Of a stretch of 6,621 nt of DNA, positions 1-6,267 are shown piece by piece. This DNA comes from an uncultured Erysipelotrichaceae bacterium (GTDB taxonomy: Bacteria > Bacillota_I > Bacilli_A > RF39 > UBA660). The stretch is taken from contig CACXCK010000072.1 in NCBI GenBank assembly GCA_902766135.1, positions 1 to 6,621 of the forward strand. The letters run 5' to 3'. The notes below the pieces were generated by a model. That model worked only from the letters and a program-made list of their open reading frames with translations, was not told where the DNA came from and did no database searches. A program made the translations under genes and the position numbers. How positions within the stretch are numbered: the first letter of the stretch is position 1; every line of letters begins with the position of its first letter.

Positions 1-1338
1 AATAAGACCACGAGTTGGTACAAAGAAAGTAATTTTTGTATATGACTCATCACTTTCCATAGAATGCATAATACCTTTTCTTTCATTCAAATCATTAATA
101 ATAGTTCCTGAATAATCATTTGGGCAATTTATAAAAACTTCTTCAAATGGTTCACATTTTACTCCATCTATTTCCTTAAATAATACTTCTGGTTTAGAAA
201 CACCAAGTTCGTAACCTTCTCTTCTCATATTCTCTAAAAGAATTGATAAATGAAGCTCCCCACGACCTGAAACTTTATATCCATCGCTATCTTTAAGTTC
301 TTCAACTTTAAGTCCAACATTGGTTTCAAGTTCTCTATCTAATCTTTCTTTTATATGACGATTAGTTAAGAATTTACCACTTTGTCCTGCAAATGGTGAT
401 GAGTTAACTAAAAAGTTCATAGATAAAGTTGGTTCTTCAATTAAAATCGGAGGAAGAGGTTCTATATGTTCTGGATCACAGACGCTATCACCAATTTCAA
501 TTTTAGGACTAGACATAAAAGTAACTATATCCCCATATCTAGCTTCTTTTACTTCTTTTCTTGTTATTCCTTCATTTACGAATATTTTTCCTATTTTAGT
601 CTTTTCAAGTTCACCATTATTTTTACTTATAGTAACATTCATTCCAGACTTTAGAACTCCTTTAGAAATTCTTCCAATACCAAGACGTCCTAAATAATCA
701 TCATATGTTAAAGATGATACTTGTAAAAGAACTGGATCTTCTTCATTTCCTTCATATACTTTAGTATTTTCTATTATAGTATCAAGAAGTGGGAATATAT
801 TTTCATCTTCGTCTTCTACATTTAGTTTAGCAATACCTTTCTTTGCCATACCATATACTATTGGGAAATCAAGTTGCTCCATATTAGCATTAAGTTCTAC
901 GAATAAATCAAAAGTCATATCAACTACTTCATCTATTCTAGCATCTTTCTTATCTATTTTATTTATGAATAGAACTGGGTTCAAGTTGTTTTTTAATGCT
1001 TGTTCTAGAACGAATCTTGTTTGAGGCATTACTCCTTCTTTAGAATCTACCATTAAAACTACTGTATCTACAGTTTTAATAATTCTTTCTACTTCGGATG
1101 AAAAGTCAGCATGTCCTGGAGTATCTACTATATTTATTTTATAATCTTTATATTTTATGGAACAGTTTTTGGAATAAATAGTTATACCACGTTCTTTTTC
1201 AAGATCATTACTATCCATTATTTGGGCATTTACTACTTCTTCTTTTAAAGCACCACATTGTGATAAAAGTGCATCAACAAGTGTACTTTTTCCAACATCA
1301 ACATGTGCTACAATTGCTATATTTAGTATTTTTTCCAT
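1..1338 (-). CDS. typA: Translational GTPase TypA/BipA, C-terminus cut by window edge
   Basis: Ribosome-associated GTPase of the EF-G/LepA class; in the family it binds the 70S A-site region and supports 50S assembly and growth under stress or cold. I translated 446 codons with no internal stop; family members are about 605-615 residues, so roughly 160 are missing. G1 is AHVDVGKST (residues 11-19), G2 RGITI (50-54), G3 DTPGH (72-76) and G4 NKID (126-129). The G5 region reads YGMAKKG, where BipA usually has a YASA-type sequence. A beta-barrel domain II follows (about 200-290), then an EF-G-like domain III with SGRGELHLSILLENMRREG, then the start of domain V (KPEVLFKE onward). The BipA-specific C-terminal domain lies outside. 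The ATG at 1336-1338 has a GGGAG Shine-Dalgarno 7 nt upstream and its own promoter, so it is probably transcribed alone or as the first gene of a unit. The motif order and RGITI exclude EF-G, LepA and EF-Tu. Confidence 0.96.
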   Translation of the reverse strand, partial: MEKILNIAIVAHVDVGKSTLVDALLSQCGALKEEVVNAQIMDSNDLEKERGITIYSKNCSIKYKDYKINIVDTPGHADFSSEVERIIKTVDTVVLMVDSKEGVMPQTRFVLEQALKNNLNPVLFINKIDKKDARIDEVVDMTFDLFVELNANMEQLDFPIVYGMAKKGIAKLNVEDEDENIFPLLDTIIENTKVYEGNEEDPVLLQVSSLTYDDYLGRLGIGRISKGVLKSGMNVTISKNNGELEKTKIGKIFVNEGITRKEVKEARYGDIVTFMSSPKIEIGDSVCDPEHIEPLPPILIEEPTLSMNFLVNSSPFAGQSGKFLTNRHIKERLDRELETNVGLKVEELKDSDGYKVSGRGELHLSILLENMRREGYELGVSKPEVLFKEIDGVKCEPFEEVFINCPNDYSGTIINDLNERKGIMHSMESDESYTKITFFVPTRGLI

Positions 1339-1371
1339 ATAATACATCTCCCTTTTTGTAAAACCTTTCAA

Positions 1372-1400
1372 ATTATACCAAATTTAGATAAATATTGCAA
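1372..1400 (-). promoter_or_regulatory. Sigma-A-type promoter of typA, extended -10
   Basis: On the minus strand a -35 box TTGCAA (1395-1400) is separated by 17 nt from a perfect -10 box TATAAT (1372-1377). The spacer ends in TGG, giving the TGn extended -10 motif. Transcription should start near 1365, about 27 nt before the typA ATG. Confidence 0.8.
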
Positions 1401-1509
1401 GGAAAAGATAATATTAAAGGAAATTGTTTTTATTTGATTAAAACATAATCATTATGATATCTTAAAATTTACTCATTAATGTGATCTTTTTCTAAAAAAT
1501 GTATCAGAA

Positions 1510-2550
1510 TTATTTAGTGTTTATTACCTTTTCAACTTCATTAATTAATTCTTCTTTTTCTGGTATGTAGTATGTATAAGTTGATGCAAATATGCTATTT
1601 GATATTCCTCCAAGAGAATACTCCATTGTTACTCCATTTTTACCTGTGCAAAGAATTATTCCCACTGTTTCTTTGTCATATTCATCTTTTATTTCTTTAT
1701 TGTAGTAATTAACATACATGTTCATTTGTCCTATATATTCTGGTTTCATATCAGTAGTTTTCAAATCAATTAATACATAAGATCTTAATATTTTATTATA
1801 AAAAACAAGATCTACATAATAATGAGTATTATTACCAAGTGTAATTCTTACTTGATTACCAACATACATAAAACCCTTACCTAGTTCCATTAAAAAGGCA
1901 GATAGATGATCTATCAAGTTTTTTTCTAAACTATTTTCAGATAATGGTTTATTTTCTTTAATACCCAAGAACTCGAATACATATGGTTCTTTTAATATAT
2001 CTGATGGTTTGCTAATAGTTTGTCCCTTCTTAGACAATTCAAGTACTTTCTTTTTATTATCTATACCTTCAGATAGCAACAGTCTTTGAAATAGGCATGA
2101 ATCTATTTGTCTTTTTAGTTCTCTTTTAGACCATTTGGAATTAATACATTCATTTTCATAAAACTTTCTTTCATCATCATCTTCAATATAAATTAAATAA
2201 CAATAATGGCTCCAACTCAAATTGCCAGCCAGTGGTTGGCAATTCTTGTATTTCATGTAAAACAATCTCATATTTTGAAGTCCCGATCTACTATAACCAC
2301 TTCCAAACTTATTAGTTAGTTTTTTTGATAATTGTTTTAATAAATCTTTCCCATATTCAGCACGAATATTTCCATTTTGTTCATTTTCTACAATAATTTT
2401 GCCTATCATAAAATTATTTTCCACTAGAGTATTATTAATTTGATAAATCATTTTGTTTTTATTAGTTGTAATAATATCAGATATTTGATTATACATATCC
2501 TTAATAACTACTTCATCATTATACTTATGTTCTAAAACAGTTTTTTTCAT
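1510..2550 (-). CDS. DUF1016/YhcG-family PD-(D/E)XK nuclease
   Basis: A 346-residue predicted nuclease of the YhcG family (DUF1016 N-terminal domain plus PD-(D/E)XK domain). Family hallmarks in order: FGSGYSRSGLQNMRLFY (82-98), LSWSHYCYLI (111-120), WSKRELKRQID (140-150), LEKNLIDHL (208-216), GKGFMYVGNQ (224-233), then the catalytic core YYVDLVFYN (D247), LIDLKTTD (D262, K264) and PEYIGQMNMY (Q275), and IILCTGKNGVTMEY near the end. The core D...DxK is intact, so it is likely active; its substrate is unknown. Relatives often sit near type I restriction-modification genes or on mobile DNA, and a DNA-directed or defence role is inferred. No methylase or specificity subunit is present here. The frame stays open to a TTG at 2634, but that TTG is the -35 box of the promoter. 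I chose the ATG at 2548-2550 because AGGGAGGA lies 5 nt upstream and conserved sequence starts after it. The gene looks monocistronic. Confidence 0.9.
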   Translation of the reverse strand: MKKTVLEHKYNDEVVIKDMYNQISDIITTNKNKMIYQINNTLVENNFMIGKIIVENEQNGNIRAEYGKDLLKQLSKKLTNKFGSGYSRSGLQNMRLFYMKYKNCQPLAGNLSWSHYCYLIYIEDDDERKFYENECINSKWSKRELKRQIDSCLFQRLLLSEGIDNKKKVLELSKKGQTISKPSDILKEPYVFEFLGIKENKPLSENSLEKNLIDHLSAFLMELGKGFMYVGNQVRITLGNNTHYYVDLVFYNKILRSYVLIDLKTTDMKPEYIGQMNMYVNYYNKEIKDEYDKETVGIILCTGKNGVTMEYSLGGISNSIFASTYTYYIPEKEELINEVEKVINTK

Positions 2551-2555
2551 AACAA

Positions 2556-2563
2556 TCCTCCCT
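2556..2563 (-). promoter_or_regulatory. Ribosome binding site deciding the DUF1016 gene start
   Basis: AGGGAGGA on the minus strand, 5 nt before the ATG at 2548-2550. It contains GGAGG-like complementarity to the 16S tail and supports this start over the TTG at 2634, which would lie upstream of the predicted transcript start. Confidence 0.8.
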
Positions 2564-2579
2564 GTCTCACTATTTTTAA

Positions 2580-2597
2580 AACAAATACATTTGTTCG
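2580..2597 (-). promoter_or_regulatory. Palindrome in nuclease leader, possible LexA/DinR-like operator
   Basis: The minus strand reads CGAACAAATGTATTTGTT. It holds a perfect 7-2-7 inverted repeat AACAAAT-GT-ATTTGTT (2580-2595). Its first 14 bases match the Gram-positive DinR/LexA consensus CGAACRNRYGTTYG at 12 of 14 positions by my count. It starts about at the predicted transcription start, between the -10 box and the ribosome binding site, where a bound repressor would block initiation. The palindrome is seen; which protein binds it, if any, is inference. It could also be a site for another dimeric regulator or a chance AT-rich repeat. Confidence 0.35.
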
Positions 2598-2604
2598 TAT
2601 ATAA

Positions 2605-2634
2605 AATATAACATACCCCCACATTATAAGTCAA
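2605..2634 (-). promoter_or_regulatory. Sigma-A-type promoter of the DUF1016 nuclease gene
   Basis: The -35 box is TTGACT (2629-2634) and the -10 box TATATT (2605-2610), with an 18 nt spacer whose end gives TGT before the -10 (extended -10). The expected start is near 2598, giving a leader of about 48 nt. It follows the upstream operon's terminator directly, so the nuclease gene has independent transcription. Confidence 0.65.
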
Positions 2635-2635
2635 G

Positions 2636-2669
2636 AAAAAAATAAAAAAGAGTTATTCAAAAATAACTC
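2636..2669 (-). terminator. Rho-independent terminator of the ezrA-HAD-nifS operon
   Basis: On the minus strand GAGTTATT, loop TTTG and AATAACTC form a perfect 8 bp stem (2650-2669), followed by a long T-tract, TTTTTTATTTTTTT (2636-2649). The T-tract lies on one side only, so it acts on minus-strand transcripts. It lies 57 nt after the cysteine desulfurase stop. Confidence 0.9.
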
Positions 2670-2715
2670 CTCCCCATTCTACAGCAGTAAATCCCGTACA
2701 CCAAAATCTATCCAA
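2653..2715 (-). other. Possible 20-codon remnant or mini-ORF in operon 3' end
   Basis: Between the desulfurase stop and the terminator, one minus-strand frame runs from a TTG (2713-2715) to TAA (2653-2655). It reads DRFWCTGFTAVEWGGVIFE after the start codon, rich in W, C and G, unlike random AT-rich spacer. The stretch 2665-2703 is about 49% G+C by my count, well above the surrounding genes. No Shine-Dalgarno sequence fits the TTG, and the stop lies inside the terminator stem. It could be the decayed tail of a lost gene, an intergenic repeat unit, or chance. I do not recognise the peptide. Confidence 0.2.
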
Positions 2716-2725
2716 TATCTATTCT

Positions 2726-3862
2726 TTAATCTTCTTTTTTTAATCCTTCTAACTTCTCATATATAACTCTAAAACAATTTAAAAACTTATTTACTTCATC
2801 AGTTGTTGTTAAATAAGATAAACTTATTCTAAGTGTTGATGAGGCCCTTTTCTTATCATTATAAATAGCCATTACTGAAGTAGATAATTCTTTAGATGAA
2901 CATGCCGTATTAGTACTAACATATATCTCATACTCTTCTAAAGCATGTAAAAATGTTTCCGATTTGATATTTTTGAAAGATATATTTAACATATGTGGAA
3001 TACATATTTTCGTATGATTAATCCATACCCCATCATATCTTTCTAATTCTCTTACTATTCTATCATTTAATCTACTTACAAAATTCTCTCTTTTATCAAT
3101 GTCTTGCATAGCTAGTCTTAAAGCTTTCGCAAATGCCACTACTAAAGGAAGAGCAGGCGTTCCAGGATTTAAATTATTCCATTTTCCAGTTCCATATATT
3201 AAAGGCGTAAAAGGTACTTTAGAATTCTTATAAAATAGCCCTATACCCTTAGGCCCAAATATCTTATGAGCTGTACAACTTGCTAAATCAACATCATGAA
3301 AATTAACACTAACTTTTCCTATTGCCTGAGTCATATCACTATGTAAGAAAGTATAAGGATTTTCTTTCTTAATAATTTGTCTAATCATCTTTAAAGGTTG
3401 CCTTGCCCCAGTTTCCGAATTAACCGCACAAATACTTACCAATATCGTATCTTTCCTTATTAATCTTTTTAAATCTTCAAAGTCAACTAGCCCATCTTCA
3501 TTATTATCTACATAACTTATTTCAAAACCTAAACTTTCTAAATAATTACATATTTGATAAATAGATGGATGTTCAAGCTTAGAAACAATTAAATGATTGC
3601 CAAACTTCATATTAGCAAGACAAGTTCCAATTAAGGCATAATTATTACTCATTGTCGCTCCAGAAGTAAAAGTAAGTTCACTTTCTAACACATTAAATAA
3701 ACTAGCAATTTGTTTAGTTGCACTATTAAGTAAAGTTTTACTTTTAACCCCTAAACTATGAATTGAATTTGCATTACCAGGAAAATCTTTAGTAGCCTGT
3801 AAGTAAGACTCTAATACATCATAAGAAACAGGTGTTGTCGCACTATAATCTAAATATATCAC
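2726..3862 (-). CDS. Class I cysteine desulfurase (NifS/IscS-like, PLP-dependent)
   Basis: A PLP enzyme that takes sulfur from L-cysteine as an enzyme persulfide and passes it to acceptors for thionucleosides or Fe-S clusters. The 378 residues cover the whole family fold: YLDYSATTP (3-11), GNANSIHSLG (29-38), FTSGATMSNN (65-74), EHPS (97-100), VNSETG (147-152), HSDMTQAIGK (174-183, PLP-contacting D176 and Q179), TAHKIFGPKGIG with Schiff-base K200, and VSTNTACSS with catalytic C321, then LRISLSYLTT (R345). The usual GGGQExGxRxGT segment is replaced by GTGKWNNLNPGT (224-235), which keeps only the final GT. The start is GTG (3860-3862), overlapping the upstream TGA in GTGA, with GGTGA 6 nt before it, so translation is probably coupled. 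Location just after ezrA resembles the Bacillus nifZ neighbourhood, which suggests a tRNA-thiolation-type desulfurase, but no thiI follows. SufS is less likely because the catalytic loop is class I. Confidence 0.92.
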   Translation of the reverse strand: MIYLDYSATTPVSYDVLESYLQATKDFPGNANSIHSLGVKSKTLLNSATKQIASLFNVLESELTFTSGATMSNNYALIGTCLANMKFGNHLIVSKLEHPSIYQICNYLESLGFEISYVDNNEDGLVDFEDLKRLIRKDTILVSICAVNSETGARQPLKMIRQIIKKENPYTFLHSDMTQAIGKVSVNFHDVDLASCTAHKIFGPKGIGLFYKNSKVPFTPLIYGTGKWNNLNPGTPALPLVVAFAKALRLAMQDIDKRENFVSRLNDRIVRELERYDGVWINHTKICIPHMLNISFKNIKSETFLHALEEYEIYVSTNTACSSKELSTSVMAIYNDKKRASSTLRISLSYLTTTDEVNKFLNCFRVIYEKLEGLKKED

Positions 3863-4437
3863 AAGGATTCACCATCCTTTAATAATATAGCTTTAACTTG
3901 TGCCCAATCATGTACTCTTCGAATACCCGCTTCATCTAACTCTTCTAAAGTAAACTTTTCATTATGAGGTTGGGTTAGCAATAACTTAATATCTCCATAC
4001 CCTTTTAAATTAGATACTTTATCATCAATTTTAATATCACACATCACAATATCTTTACTACCTGTTAAAATTATCTTTTTAGGGTCTATAAAAGGCATAT
4101 TCTCAACAATCCATTGATACTTATACATAGCCATAACACCACTTTCATAAACCCTTCTTTTATCTACAAAAGCAGTTGTAATATATATTTCATACTCATG
4201 ACTAAGTGCTTCAATTACCTTAATAGAATCAGGAATCATATGAATATTCTTATAAATATTAACATTCTTATAAAAATAATCTAAAAACTTTTCTTTCTCT
4301 TCATCTTCCATAATATCTTCAACAAAATAAGTTTCTATATCAGTATCCTTATAATCTGTTTTTAAATATTCATTAACAGCTTCTAAGTATCCTCCTGTAC
4401 ATATAGTTTCATCTAAATCAATCATCAATTTCTTCAT
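3859..4437 (-). CDS. HAD-family 5'(3')-deoxyribonucleotidase-like phosphatase
   Basis: A 192-residue HAD phosphatase most like the NT5C group (5'(3')-deoxyribonucleotidase, PF06941), soluble and Mg-dependent. Motif I is MIDLDET (5-11), with D7 as nucleophile and D9 as general acid/base. A small helical cap follows (about 15-75). Motif II is IYITTAF (84-90; T87 or T88), K128 in TGSKDIV is the motif III candidate lysine, and motif IV is KIDDK (136-140; D138, D139). The family removes phosphate from nucleoside monophosphates; the real substrate cannot be read from the sequence. It sits 13 nt after ezrA, with TAGGAAG spanning the ezrA stop as its ribosome binding site, and its TGA overlaps the desulfurase GTG. 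Co-transcription with ezrA and the desulfurase is clear; a shared function is not. An unrelated HAD hydrolase specificity remains possible. Confidence 0.82.
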   Translation of the reverse strand: MKKLMIDLDETICTGGYLEAVNEYLKTDYKDTDIETYFVEDIMEDEEKEKFLDYFYKNVNIYKNIHMIPDSIKVIEALSHEYEIYITTAFVDKRRVYESGVMAMYKYQWIVENMPFIDPKKIILTGSKDIVMCDIKIDDKVSNLKGYGDIKLLLTQPHNEKFTLEELDEAGIRRVHDWAQVKAILLKDGESL

Positions 4438-4450
4438 AAACTAAAACTTC

Positions 4451-6169
4451 CTAACTTTGATATTCATTCATTAATTTTTTATATATACCTGGTTCTAAAA
4501 CATTAATAGCATTAATAGCTGTTTTTAAAGATTTCTTATACTCTCCTTGATAAAAATACTTCTCAGCCTCTTGAAGTCCTACTTCTACTTCACTATTAAT
4601 AGTTCTATAACGATTACCATACACAATTGTTGTTTCAGCCATTTTTGCTGTTTTTAATATTTCTTTAGTTGTGTTATACAATTTTAACACTAAATCTCTA
4701 GCTGTGTCTACCCTAGTATTCAATGTTTTAATAGATATTGGTGTCTTCTCTAATTCCGTTACCATATTAGTAATACTTTCCGTTGCTTCAGATAACTCTA
4801 CATAATAATTATCCGGAATAATAGGTAATTTATAACTATTAATCTTTTCCTTAGCTTCCTCCATCAAATCTTTCATTTCTCCAAGTTGTTCCCTAGCTCG
4901 TATTTCATCTTCTTTTAATGATCCAAATGTCCGAAGAGCTAAATCAAGCATTTCTTCTGTCTTTAATACCTTAACATTTAATAACTCCATCATCTTGTAT
5001 ACATGTGAATACGATTCACTTTTTTCTCTTCCCATAAGAACTATATCATCATACTCACCTTGATAAGAAGCCAAGTCTTCTTTAATTTTAAAAACAACAC
5101 TTACTTCCTCATCATTTAAATCATAACTATACTGTATATCTTTTAATTTAGATAACAACTTATTGTTAATTTTTGTTAACTTATTAATTTTTAAATATAA
5201 AGTTCTAATATATTCTTCAAAACTTTTCTTTGCTTTTCTTTCCTTATCAAAGCCATTATATATTGTATCTAAATACTCTGTAATAGTCTTTAATTCAAAA
5301 ATCGAATCTTCAATATTTAAAACATTAAGTCTTGCAAATATATCTGTTATTTTCTTATTAGCTTCCGTAATATTATAAGGAACATTTAAATAAGTTAAAT
5401 TATATCCATCTTTACTCATCTTTTCATATATAGCTTGAATTTCTTTAGTTTTCTTTGGAATTACATGTGACCCAAGTTGAATAATTACTGGTGCCTCTTC
5501 TATAACTAACCCTAAATTACCAATTAAATCATCTAGGGTCCGAACAATCTTCCCAACCTCTGGATAACTTCTTTTTTCCATCGCTACTTCAAAAGCAGAG
5601 AATAATTTATCAATTCTTTCAAATTGCAATTCAATTGGTCCTTTAACTTCTTTATAATTTTTTTCATGCTCATGAAACTTCATAAGGATTTCCCTATAAC
5701 TTGCCTTTAACTTAGTGATAGCTTCCCTATTTCTTTCCTCACTCAAAGTAATTTCTTTAATATCATCTAACAAAAAATTAGCTTTAGCTTTAACATAAAA
5801 AATATCTAGTTCTATCTGCGCTAACTTTTCTTGTAAAAGTTTATATTCCTTTTTTGCATATAAATCTTCAGAAACAAGTAATTCATCAGTAATTCGTGGC
5901 ATATCAGTATCCTTAATATCATTGTATTTCTTTTGCCACTTATAATAAGTATCTTTCATTGTTTCATGGTCCATTAAAGGTTCTGCTTTTTTAAGCTCAG
6001 CAATTAAAGAAGGCGACAAAATTAAATTCTTTTGTCTTTCTAATTCACTAATACTTTTCCGATAATTCTTCTTATCTTTATTTTGTAATAACTCTAATAC
6101 CCCAAATAAAAGCCCTATAGTTACAATATAAAAAAGGATTCCCAACACAATTATAAACTCTTTACTCAT
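4451..6169 (-). CDS. ezrA: Septation ring formation regulator EzrA
   Basis: Membrane-anchored negative regulator of FtsZ-ring formation that also joins the divisome. Its 572 residues are close to the roughly 560-570 typical of the family. One transmembrane segment lies at residues 5-28 (FIIVLGILFYIVTIGLLFGVL), followed by a basic stretch and a long alpha-helical, coiled-coil cytoplasmic body rich in E and K, matching the spectrin-like repeats of the family. KWQKKYNDI (77-85) is the typical N-terminal signature. Near the C-terminus IVYGNRYRT (515-523) corresponds to the conserved QNR patch, but the Gln position holds V516; N519 and R520 are kept. The ending LEPGIYKKL is also family-like. The ATG has AAGGAGG 7 nt upstream. 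It is the first gene of the operon and probably the most strongly expressed. No other family combines this topology with the NRYR motif. Confidence 0.95.
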   Translation of the reverse strand: MSKEFIIVLGILFYIVTIGLLFGVLELLQNKDKKNYRKSISELERQKNLILSPSLIAELKKAEPLMDHETMKDTYYKWQKKYNDIKDTDMPRITDELLVSEDLYAKKEYKLLQEKLAQIELDIFYVKAKANFLLDDIKEITLSEERNREAITKLKASYREILMKFHEHEKNYKEVKGPIELQFERIDKLFSAFEVAMEKRSYPEVGKIVRTLDDLIGNLGLVIEEAPVIIQLGSHVIPKKTKEIQAIYEKMSKDGYNLTYLNVPYNITEANKKITDIFARLNVLNIEDSIFELKTITEYLDTIYNGFDKERKAKKSFEEYIRTLYLKINKLTKINNKLLSKLKDIQYSYDLNDEEVSVVFKIKEDLASYQGEYDDIVLMGREKSESYSHVYKMMELLNVKVLKTEEMLDLALRTFGSLKEDEIRAREQLGEMKDLMEEAKEKINSYKLPIIPDNYYVELSEATESITNMVTELEKTPISIKTLNTRVDTARDLVLKLYNTTKEILKTAKMAETTIVYGNRYRTINSEVEVGLQEAEKYFYQGEYKKSLKTAINAINVLEPGIYKKLMNEYQS

Positions 6170-6195
6170 GAATAAGCCTCCTTATCCTTTATAAC

Positions 6196-6225
6196 ATTTT
6201 ACCATACTTTTAACTAAAATGTCGA
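6196..6225 (-). promoter_or_regulatory. Sigma-A-type promoter of the ezrA operon
   Basis: The -35 box is TCGACA (6220-6225, one mismatch) and the -10 box TAAAAT (6196-6201), with an 18 nt spacer ending in TGG (extended -10). The transcript should start near 6189, about 20 nt before the ezrA ATG. It lies just after the terminator of the preceding gene. Confidence 0.7.
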
Positions 6226-6235
6226 ATAAAGTATC

Positions 6236-6267
6236 AAAAAATAAAAAAAGAAGTGACTTAATCACTT
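6236..6267 (-). terminator. Rho-independent terminator after the surface-protein gene
   Basis: On the minus strand AAGTGA, loop TTAAG and TCACTT form a 6 bp stem (6251-6267), followed after one C by TTTTTTTATTTTTT (6236-6249). The left arm contains the last Lys codon and the TGA stop of the upstream gene. On the plus strand the stem is followed by TTT then CGC, so any activity in that direction would be weak. Confidence 0.85.

Noticed and set aside
466..654. Plus-strand open frame of 62 codons
   Set aside because: It lies wholly inside typA on the opposite strand, is a low-complexity F/Y/S-rich peptide typical of antisense to AT-rich coding DNA, and has no convincing ribosome binding site.
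1440..1456. Small inverted repeat CATAA-TCA-TTATG after the nuclease gene, as a possible terminator
   Set aside because: The stem is only 5 A/T-rich base pairs with a short TTTT after it on the minus strand. It is too weak to call, so the end of the nuclease transcript is unknown and read-through into typA is possible.
2605..2630. TATAAT at 2623-2628 (minus strand) as an alternative -10 box
   Set aside because: The matching -35 position falls in the T-tract of the terminator and has no TTGACA-like sequence. TTGACT plus TATATT with extended -10 is the better pair.
5163..5378. Plus-strand open frame of 71 codons with a hydrophobic, membrane-like peptide
   Set aside because: It is antisense to the conserved ezrA coiled-coil region. 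The hydrophobicity follows from reading Lys/Glu/Asn-rich codons backwards, and no promoter or ribosome binding site was found.
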